Source of the DNA: Clostridiales bacterium
GTDB taxonomy: Bacteria > Bacillota > Clostridia > Lachnospirales > Anaerotignaceae
Assembly (NCBI GenBank): GCA_018364635.1
Contig: JAGZLR010000056.1
Location: 1-12,300 of the forward strand
Direction: 5' to 3'
DNA: 12,300 nt
Under the pieces are notes generated by a model. That model was not told the origin of the DNA, did no database searches, and saw nothing but the letters and a program-made list of their open reading frames with translations. The number at the start of each line of letters is the position of its first letter. The stretch's first letter is position 1. Made by a program: the position numbers and the translations under genes. Below are positions 7,891 to 12,300 of the stretch, in pieces.

Positions 7891-7920
7891 TAGACTTTTC
7901 TAATTCAAAGATAGTATAAT
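7891..7920 (+). promoter_or_regulatory. Candidate sigma-A promoter of the membrane-protein gene
   Basis: TAGACT (7891-7896) and a perfect TATAAT (7915-7920) are separated by 18 bp, with the start codon 34 bp further on. An AAAGGAT ribosome binding site (7943-7949) follows. The consensus -10 makes this one of the better promoters in the window. Confidence 0.65.
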
Positions 7921-7954
7921 AGATTGTATCTATTCACATAGAAAGGATGATCCT

Positions 7955-8809
7955 ATGCTGCAGCGACTTACAGACCATGAAATTAGTCTGATAGAATTAT
8001 TTTGCCTCACAAGGGAACTTTTTCAGAAAAATAAAACGCCGTTATTTTTAATCACTGTATGCGTCTTTTTTCCCTTAAATATTTTAGCTGAAGTAATAAA
8101 TTATCTGATGTTAGGGACGATCCAAGACTTTTCCGCCTTAATCGCCAATCCGGCATTAATAGACCAGTTTATCTATTCCGGCCAAGTTCAAGGGATAATT
8201 TTCTATGCCCTCGCCTCCTTGACAATTATTTATGTTTTTCAGCCAGTCGGCGTGATGGCCATTGCCATTGGGGTAAAAAAAGCGGTCTTTGCCCAAAAAT
8301 ATGAATTGCTTTCTTCAGAAACTGAAAACAAAATCGACTGGAAGTTTTGCATTAAGAAGGCAATTTCCCACGGAATTTATATCGTTCCAGCCTCCTTACT
8401 ATACTTTTTTGCGATAACGTTTGGTATTTCGTTTCTTGTCCTTCCAGGAATTTTCTTTATGATTATTTGGTATTTCCATCCCTTTGCCATTGCGCTTTCA
8501 GACCAAAAAGCTCTTTCTTCTTTAACTTACAGCGGCAAGTTGGTGCAGGGCAGATTTTTCCGCACACTGGTGGATCTCTTCGCAATTTTCATACTAAATA
8601 ATATATTATCTTACGCTGTGGGCAGTTTGTTCGCTCTGGGTGGAACAAACTTTCTGTTCGACGTCTTAGGCAATTTTGTTATGTCTTCGATCTCCTGTAT
8701 CCTGGTAACGGCATATACCCTTTATTATTTGAATCGGGAATACATCGTCACAGGAAAAATTTATCAGGAAGATCCACAAACGGAGCAATCCCATTTCATC
8801 GATGAATAA
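7955..8809 (+). CDS. Polytopic membrane protein of unknown function (YciC/GDPD-membrane-domain-like)
   Basis: This 284-residue integral membrane protein has about six hydrophobic segments, near 29-53, 78-107, 138-160, 161-182, 203-227 and 233-258. The centre reads FLVLPGIFFMIIWYFHPFAIA, followed by ALSSLTYSGKLVQGRFFRTL. That pattern, LVLPGI then W...P then a Ser/Lys-rich S..LVKG helix, is shared by a broad group of uncharacterised proteins annotated as YciC-like or glycerophosphodiester-phosphodiesterase membrane domain. No catalytic motif is visible. The C-terminus is hydrophilic and acidic (about 260-284). It has its own promoter, a good SD and a perfect hairpin terminator, so it is monocistronic, divergent from nfo. 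The membrane location is well supported and the biological role is unknown. Confidence 0.85.
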   Translation: MLQRLTDHEISLIELFCLTRELFQKNKTPLFLITVCVFFPLNILAEVINYLMLGTIQDFSALIANPALIDQFIYSGQVQGIIFYALASLTIIYVFQPVGVMAIAIGVKKAVFAQKYELLSSETENKIDWKFCIKKAISHGIYIVPASLLYFFAITFGISFLVLPGIFFMIIWYFHPFAIALSDQKALSSLTYSGKLVQGRFFRTLVDLFAIFILNNILSYAVGSLFALGGTNFLFDVLGNFVMSSISCILVTAYTLYYLNREYIVTGKIYQEDPQTEQSHFIDE

Positions 8810-8818
8810 GATTTTTTC

Positions 8819-8847
8819 AACGAGAACAACTTTGTTCTCGTTTTTTA
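8819..8847 (+). terminator. Intrinsic terminator after the membrane-protein gene
   Basis: AACGAGAACA and TGTTCTCGTT form a perfect 10-bp stem with a 4-nt loop (ACTT), running straight into a T-rich tail. It starts 10 bp after the stop codon. The remaining DNA up to fbp (8848-9096) is pyrimidine-rich, holds no gene, and contains only the fbp promoter region. Confidence 0.92.
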
Positions 8848-8996
8848 TTTAATTTTTCTATAGCTCCAGATTCCTGTTGGGGAAATATAGCAGTTTTTTG
8901 TCCATTCTTTTATCAAGCCTATACAAAATCTCTCTGTTGATCCATCATTTTATCAAATTTTATTTCAATTCTCTATCTGTTTCTCTGTTATTCTCT

Positions 8997-9032
8997 CCAT
9001 AAAATGATATTTACTCGACTCTTTTTTTATGG
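8997..9032. repeat. 8-bp inverted repeat flanking the fbp -35 region
   Basis: CCATAAAA (8997-9004) and TTTTATGG (9025-9032) are perfect inverted copies with a 20-bp spacer that contains the candidate -35 of fbp. It could be an operator or chance, since the arms are A/T-rich. Confidence 0.45.
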
Positions 9033-9044
9033 TAATCTTATAAA
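9015..9044 (+). promoter_or_regulatory. Candidate fbp promoter
   Basis: TCGACT (9015-9020) and TATAAA (9039-9044) are separated by 18 bp, about 50 bp upstream of the fbp start codon. An alternative in the same place is TTTACT (9010-9015) with TAATCT (9033-9038), 17 bp apart. Both are imperfect. Confidence 0.4.
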
Positions 9045-9096
9045 TAAATGAAATTCTTATGTGGCAATGCTAATAGCTGGAGGTATACAATAAAAA

Positions 9097-11079
9097 ATGG
9101 TAGCAAAAAATATAAAATTAACAGAAGAAGAAAAAAAGTATTTAGCGCTTTTAAGCCAAAAATATCCTAATATCGATACCGCAAGTTCTGAAATCATCAA
9201 TCTGGAGGCTATTATGAACCTCCCAAAGGGTACCGAACATTTTGTCTCTGATATCCATGGAGAGTTTGACTCCTTCAGCCATGTACTAAGAAACGCTTCC
9301 GGCGTTATCAAAAACCATATCAGCGACATCTTTGGCACAAGTATTCGGGATTCTGAAAAAAGAACTTTGACAACGTTAATTTACTATCCAGAACAAAAAC
9401 TGGAAGAAATCGCAAAGACAGAGGTAGACATCAATGATTGGTACATGATAACCCTTCACCGGCTGGTCACAATCTGTAAAGTTATCTCCTCTAAATATAC
9501 AAGATCTAAAGTGAGAAAAGCTTTGCCGAAAGAGTTTTCCTATATCATAGAAGAACTCCTTCATGAGGACGCTGTCACCAATGAAAAACAGTTATATTAC
9601 AGTCAAATCATTCACACCATTATCGATTTGGACCAGGCAGATCGGTTTATTATCTCTATTTGTCATCTCATTCAGCGCCTTGCGATTGATCGTCTTCATG
9701 TCATTGGCGATATCTACGATAGGGGGCCAAAAGCGGCAAAAATTATGGAGTTGCTCTCAGAATATCATTCTGTCGATATTCAGTGGGGAAATCACGACAT
9801 TTCCTGGATGGGAGCTGCCTGCGGCTGTCAGGCACTGATTTGTAATGTGGTAAGAATTTGCGCCCGTTATTGTAATCTGTCTACAGTGGAAGAAGATTAT
9901 GGGATCAACATGATTCCTTTGGCAAGCTTTGCCGCAGATGTGTATGCCCAAGATCCGTGCACAGTATTTATGCCAAAAAATGTCGACGGAGATATTCTGA
10001 CTGACAAAGAAATTCAATTGATTGCAAAAATGCATAAAGCTATCTTTATCATTCAGTTGAAAGAGGAAGCCAAAATTATCAAACGGCACCCTGAATTTCA
10101 AATGGAAGGCCGGCTGCTACTGGATAAAATCAATTTTGAGACCGGAACAATCAATTTAGATGGTATGGAATACCCTCTGCTGGACACAAACTTTCCTACA
10201 GTAGACCCAAAAGATCCTTACCGCCTGACAGAGGAAGAACAGACCGTGATGGATAAAATTAAATCATCCTTTGTCAACAGCAATAAACTTCAGGAACATA
10301 CCCGAATGATTTATAACAAAGGAAGCCTATATAAAATATTTAATTCTAACCTTCTATTTCATGGCTGTATCCCAATGAATGCTGACGGTTCCTTGAAGGA
10401 AGTGACTTTCCGCGGAGAAAAGTATAAGGGGCGGGAGTATATGGATGCTGTAGAAATAGCTGCACGCGAAGCATATTTTAACAAACCTCACACGGATGGT
10501 CGCCGCAGCTGTATGGACATTATGTGGTATTTATGGTGCGGAGCAGACTCTCCTTTATTTGGCAAGCATGCAATGACTACTTTTGAGCGGTATTTCATCG
10601 AAGATAAACAAACCCATAAGGAAGTCAAAAATCCATACTACGATTTAAGAAATGGCGAAGATGCCTGTATCACTGTTTTAGAAGATTTTGGATTAAATCC
10701 AGAGACAAGCCATATCATTAATGGCCATGTCCCTGTAAAGGTTTCTAAAGGAGAAAGTCCAATCCATGCCAACGGCAAACTATTTGTCATTGATGGAGGA
10801 TTTGCAAAAGCTTACCAAAAAGTAACTGGTATCGCTGGATATACCCTAATCTACAACTCTCATGGTATGAATTTAGTTTCCCACGAGCCATTTGTATCCA
10901 CAGAAAAAGCAATTGCTGAAGAAAAGGACATTCTTTCCTCCACTGTAGCTGTACAGTACACTCAGTCCCGTATCCGTGTACGTGATACAGATATCGGAGA
11001 GGAACTCCAGCAGCAAATCGATGAATTAAAGCTCCTCTTAAACGCCTATCACACAGGTCTATTGAAAGAAAAAATATGA
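9097..11079 (+). CDS. fbp: Class III fructose-1,6-bisphosphatase
   Basis: This 660-residue cytosolic enzyme hydrolyses fructose 1,6-bisphosphate to fructose 6-phosphate in gluconeogenesis. Its length and motifs are those of the Firmicute-specific class III enzyme, a metallophosphoesterase unrelated to class I/II FBPases. The metal-binding motifs are DIHGE (52-56), GDIYDRG (204-210) and GNHD (231-234). Late metal-site and conserved regions include INGHVPVK and FVIDGGFAKAYQ. The start is fixed by an in-frame TAA six bases upstream (9091-9093). The GGAGG site (9079-9083) sits 13 bp from the ATG across an A-rich gap, longer than ideal. The gene is monocistronic, with its own promoter and a strong terminator. 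An inverted repeat around the -35 may be regulatory, as carbon-source control of this enzyme is common. No damage seen. Confidence 0.97.
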   Translation: MVAKNIKLTEEEKKYLALLSQKYPNIDTASSEIINLEAIMNLPKGTEHFVSDIHGEFDSFSHVLRNASGVIKNHISDIFGTSIRDSEKRTLTTLIYYPEQKLEEIAKTEVDINDWYMITLHRLVTICKVISSKYTRSKVRKALPKEFSYIIEELLHEDAVTNEKQLYYSQIIHTIIDLDQADRFIISICHLIQRLAIDRLHVIGDIYDRGPKAAKIMELLSEYHSVDIQWGNHDISWMGAACGCQALICNVVRICARYCNLSTVEEDYGINMIPLASFAADVYAQDPCTVFMPKNVDGDILTDKEIQLIAKMHKAIFIIQLKEEAKIIKRHPEFQMEGRLLLDKINFETGTINLDGMEYPLLDTNFPTVDPKDPYRLTEEEQTVMDKIKSSFVNSNKLQEHTRMIYNKGSLYKIFNSNLLFHGCIPMNADGSLKEVTFRGEKYKGREYMDAVEIAAREAYFNKPHTDGRRSCMDIMWYLWCGADSPLFGKHAMTTFERYFIEDKQTHKEVKNPYYDLRNGEDACITVLEDFGLNPETSHIINGHVPVKVSKGESPIHANGKLFVIDGGFAKAYQKVTGIAGYTLIYNSHGMNLVSHEPFVSTEKAIAEEKDILSSTVAVQYTQSRIRVRDTDIGEELQQQIDELKLLLNAYHTGLLKEKI

Positions 11080-11107
11080 ATGTCTTGCTCCTAAGATAGA
11101 TTTGACT

Positions 11108-11143
11108 AAAAAGCGACAGCTAACATAAGTTGTCGCTTTTTCT
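11108..11143 (+). terminator. Intrinsic terminator after fbp
   Basis: AAAAAGCGACA (11108-11118) and TGTCGCTTTTT (11131-11141) form an 11-bp perfect stem that can extend inward by about three more pairs, ending in a T-run. It starts about 29 bp after the fbp stop. The flanking A- and T-runs would let it work in both directions. Confidence 0.92.
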
Positions 11144-11268
11144 ATTCCCCCTCTATATGCCACCATATTCTAAAATATGAGCACAGGTTTATTTTCTTTT
11201 TCTGTACAGGCACCCTTTCCCACCTTTTACAATATGATACTTATGAAAAAAAGATATGGAGATCAGCA

Positions 11269-11526
11269 ATGAAAGAATTATTTGATAACTTTTATTCCGC
11301 TTGCGGTTGCACTGAAGAAGATGTCCCAAACAACACACCAAACATTCCATCAGACTCATCTGACTGTGATGACTGGATACTGAAAAAAGTTGGATACGCT
11401 CAGGCCTATGTTCCGTTCCAGAAATTTAAACCAATTTCAGAAGCTGACCAGGGGCTGGCCTGCGGCACAATTTTTCCATCACTTGTTATGCCATATAAAA
11501 AAGGCACTGGCCTTGCCAACGATTGA
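11269..11526 (+). CDS. cotJA: Spore coat-associated protein CotJA
   Basis: This small 85-residue protein has a C-terminal half that matches the CotJA family: AYVPFQKFKPI (about 46-56), then GLACGTIFPSLVMPY (about 62-76). The family pattern is YVPxQxF...AL..GTxFPxLxxPY. The N-terminus is acidic, Asn/Ser/Pro-rich and probably disordered. CotJA is a component of the inner layers of the spore coat and is needed with CotJC for coat assembly in B. subtilis. It is the first gene of a cotJA-cotJB-cotJC operon. The start has GGAG at 7 bp. No good sigma-A promoter lies in the gap from 11144 to 11268, as expected for a sporulation-sigma gene. A short inverted repeat, CATATT-CTAA-AATATG, is at 11164-11179. 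I could not place a convincing SigE/SigK promoter. Confidence 0.9.
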   Translation: MKELFDNFYSACGCTEEDVPNNTPNIPSDSSDCDDWILKKVGYAQAYVPFQKFKPISEADQGLACGTIFPSLVMPYKKGTGLAND

Positions 11527-11547
11527 TGTTTAGGGAGGATTAAAATT

Positions 11548-11829
11548 ATGGATAGAGATGAATTGCTTCGAAATCTTTCCAGCTTGGATTTTATGGCCGT
11601 CGATTTAGCACTGTTTTTGGATACCCATCCAGAGGCGACAGAGGCGATTAGCGAGTACAATAAAATCATACGGGCTGCGGATACTGTACGTGCGAAATAC
11701 GAAGAAAACTATGGTCCACTCTGCTCCTTCCGTTCTTTCAATAGATCAGAAGAAACCTTCCAGTGGATTGACAATCCTTGGCCATGGGAAGAATCATTTA
11801 ATTTTGAGATGACAAAGGAGTGTGAGTAA
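11548..11829 (+). CDS. cotJB: Spore coat protein CotJB
   Basis: This 93-residue protein has the CotJB signature throughout: DELLRNLSSLDFMAVDLALFL, then DTHPEATEAISEYN, a KYEENYGPL segment (about 50-58), and the family-typical aromatic end WIDNPWPWE (about 73-81). CotJB is a small spore-coat component encoded between cotJA and cotJC. The gene has an excellent SD (AGGGAGGA) in the 21-bp gap after cotJA. Its 3' end carries AAGGAG, which serves the next start codon only 2 bp beyond the stop, so cotJB and cotJC are translationally linked. The gene appears intact. Precise biochemical function of the family is not established. Confidence 0.92.
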   Translation: MDRDELLRNLSSLDFMAVDLALFLDTHPEATEAISEYNKIIRAADTVRAKYEENYGPLCSFRSFNRSEETFQWIDNPWPWEESFNFEMTKECE

Positions 11830-11831
11830 GC

Positions 11832-11930
11832 ATGTGGATCTATGAGAAAAAATTGGAGTTTCCTGTCAAAATAACAAAACCTGATGCCCGCATGGCAAAA
11901 ATTATCATCGAACAATATGGTGGAGCATAA
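11832..11930 (+). pseudogene. cotJC: cotJC, truncated after about 31 codons by an inserted element
   Basis: The reading frame starts with a good SD and encodes MWIYEKKLEFPVKITKPDAR, continuing to a conserved IIEQYGG, then Ala and a TAA stop: 32 residues in all. CotJC is a manganese-catalase-like coat protein of about 190 residues that begins MWIYEKKLxYPVxIxKP and continues QYGGPDGELxASLRYLxQR. The match is strong up to the second Gly of QYGG (residue 31) and then ceases. No continuation with CotJC features is found in any of the three plus-strand frames, so this is not a simple frameshift. The rest of the gene, including all metal ligands, is missing from the window. The break coincides with DNA that carries phage-type features, pointing to an integration within the gene. 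The 3' part may lie at the far end of the element, in which case the gene could be restored by excision. Confidence 0.85.
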
Positions 11931-11987
11931 TCCATTAGGGTATAGTTTTTTAATATATAATACAGTACTTCTAACCAGAGACCTCAT

Positions 11988-12021
11988 AAAAAAGAAAATG
12001 AGCGGTTTTTAGCCACGCTCA
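11988..12021 (-). terminator. Intrinsic terminator inside the element's left edge
   Basis: On the minus strand TGAGCG and CGCTCA form a 6-bp stem around an 11-nt loop, followed by TTTTCTTTTTT. It would stop leftward phage transcription about 60 bp short of the cotJC junction, insulating the host operon. Confidence 0.75.
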
Positions 12022-12056
12022 GGGCTTAAAAAGTTTGTAAATATAAAACAGTCTTT
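11988..12056 (-). ncRNA. Candidate short phage transcript of about 70 nt
   Basis: A near-consensus leftward promoter (12063-12091) predicts a start near 12056. The intrinsic terminator at 11988-12021 lies immediately downstream. No start codon with a ribosome binding site and open frame is seen in between, so the product would be a short untranslated RNA. This is inferred from promoter-terminator spacing only, with no homology to a known RNA family. Confidence 0.35.
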
Positions 12057-12062
12057 ATTATT

Positions 12063-12091
12063 ATTATACAACACTATATATAGTCAGTCAA
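12063..12091 (-). promoter_or_regulatory. Strong leftward sigma-A promoter with palindromic spacer
   Basis: On the minus strand TTGACT (12086-12091) and TATAAT (12063-12068) are separated by exactly 17 bp, matching 11 of 12 consensus positions. It lies between the exonuclease stop codon and the terminator, pointing toward cotJC. It is the best promoter in the window by consensus. Confidence 0.75.
12073..12084. repeat. 12-bp palindrome between the -35 and -10 boxes, possible operator
   Basis: ACTATATATAGT is a perfect palindrome located entirely within the 17-bp spacer of the leftward promoter. A repressor bound there would block RNA polymerase, which is the usual arrangement for phage-controlled promoters. 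Because it is A/T-rich, chance cannot be excluded. Confidence 0.5.
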
Positions 12092-12141
12092 CAAATATTT
12101 TTTACATATCTTGTGTTATCTAAAAAATGTCCTCTTTTTTC

Positions 12142-12300
12142 TCAGGCAATTGTGAATCGTCTTGTCGTTGTCTGTTTTAAGTATTGGTTATACATGTTGC
12201 TATGCTCTCTTTCAAATGCCTTTGTGTCAAATCTCTTGTTAATGACCTCTTTCCAGCGGATAATATAGTTCTTTGTCTCCGCTTCCTCTACGCCTTTTTC
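12142..12300 (-). CDS. Probable YqaJ/lambda-exonuclease-family phage protein, C-terminal end
   Basis: The frame is open from the right edge to a TGA at 12142-12144 and gives the last 52 residues of a protein. It includes YIIRWKEVINKRFDTKAFE and then MYNQYLKQTTTRRFTI. The pattern W....xxRFDTKAF...x..YxxY.....SRxFxI is what I associate with the C-terminus of YqaJ-type viral recombinases, alkaline exonucleases used in phage recombination modules; the name-giving yqaJ is in the B. subtilis skin element. The catalytic domain is outside the window, so the family call rests on this tail alone. The strand is opposite to the cotJ operon. An A/T-only inverted repeat (12097-12104 with 12121-12128) follows the stop. 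Confidence 0.55.
   Translation of the reverse strand, partial: EKGVEEAETKNYIIRWKEVINKRFDTKAFEREHSNMYNQYLKQTTTRRFTIA

Larger units (their letters stand above)
11923..12300. mobile_element. Left end of a prophage or skin-like element inserted in cotJC
   Basis: Homology to the cotJ operon stops at about 11920-11926, within the codons for QYGG. The DNA to the right holds a leftward promoter with an internal palindrome, a terminator, and the 3' end of a probable phage exonuclease gene on the opposite strand. The left attachment site (attL) must overlap the break. Its exact core cannot be fixed without the right junction. The region is A/T-rich and noncoding from 11931 to 12141 apart from the small transcript candidate. 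No recombinase gene is in view. Confidence 0.7.

Noticed and set aside
8821..8840. GAAC...GTTC resembling a LexA/SOS box
   Set aside because: Spacing between GAAC and GTTC is 6, not the 4 of the Firmicute LexA box, and the symmetry is fully explained by the terminator stem.
9057..9338. 93-codon minus-strand frame over the start of fbp, and similar antisense frames at 9376-9564 and 9757-10101
   Set aside because: They lie opposite well-supported fbp coding sequence, lack SD sites, and show no protein-like family features.
11212..11239. ACCC-15 bp-AATATGATA upstream of cotJA as a SigK/SigE-type promoter
   Set aside because: A sporulation promoter is expected here, but the match is weak and several similar A/T-rich alternatives exist within 40 bp.
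11406..11669. 87-codon minus-strand frame across cotJA/cotJB
   Set aside because: It is antisense to two recognised coat genes with proper SD sites, and its translation is low-complexity and unlike any family I know.
12097..12128. Inverted repeat ATTTTTTA/TAAAAAAT after the phage exonuclease stop as a terminator
   Set aside because: The stem is A/T only with a 16-nt loop and would be too unstable. The real terminator for leftward transcription is at 11988-12021.
1..12300. CRISPR arrays, tRNA or rRNA genes, and transposase genes
   Set aside because: I looked for regularly spaced direct repeats, cloverleaf-like segments and transposase motifs on both strands and saw none.

Overview
The window looks like chromosomal DNA from a low-GC, spore-forming Firmicute, most likely an anaerobic member of the Clostridia. 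The evidence is the A/T-rich intergenic DNA, strong AGGAGG-type ribosome binding sites, MutS2 with an Smr domain, a class III fructose-1,6-bisphosphatase, and cotJ spore-coat genes. I cannot name the species from the sequence alone.

Left part, 1-7860, all minus strand. A partial Ldh_2-family malate/lactate dehydrogenase gene runs off the left edge behind its own promoter. Upstream of it is a tightly packed six-gene cluster. In transcription order it holds endonuclease IV (nfo), an SDR/FabG-like reductase, mutS2, an OmpR-type response regulator, its sensor histidine kinase, and a TPR protein with a four-cysteine motif. The gaps are 1-40 bp. A candidate promoter lies at 7828-7856 and an intrinsic terminator at 434-473, so one transcript could pair DNA repair or ribosome rescue functions (nfo, mutS2) with a two-component system.

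Middle part, 7860-11143, plus strand. A divergent promoter drives a polytopic membrane protein of unknown function, which ends at a perfect hairpin terminator. Next comes the gluconeogenic gene fbp, with its own promoter and terminator.

Right part, 11144-12300. The spore-coat operon begins with cotJA and cotJB in a normal arrangement. The third gene, cotJC (a manganese-catalase-like coat protein), breaks off after about 31 codons. The DNA after the break shows no cotJC homology. It contains a leftward promoter with a palindrome in its spacer, an intrinsic terminator about 70 nt downstream, and, at the right edge, the C-terminus of a probable YqaJ/lambda-type phage exonuclease on the minus strand. 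The simplest reading is the left end of a prophage or skin-like element integrated inside cotJC. This resembles the B. subtilis elements that interrupt sigK (skin) and spsM (SPbeta) and are excised in the mother cell during sporulation. Whether this element is excised cannot be decided here, because the right junction and the recombinase lie outside the window.
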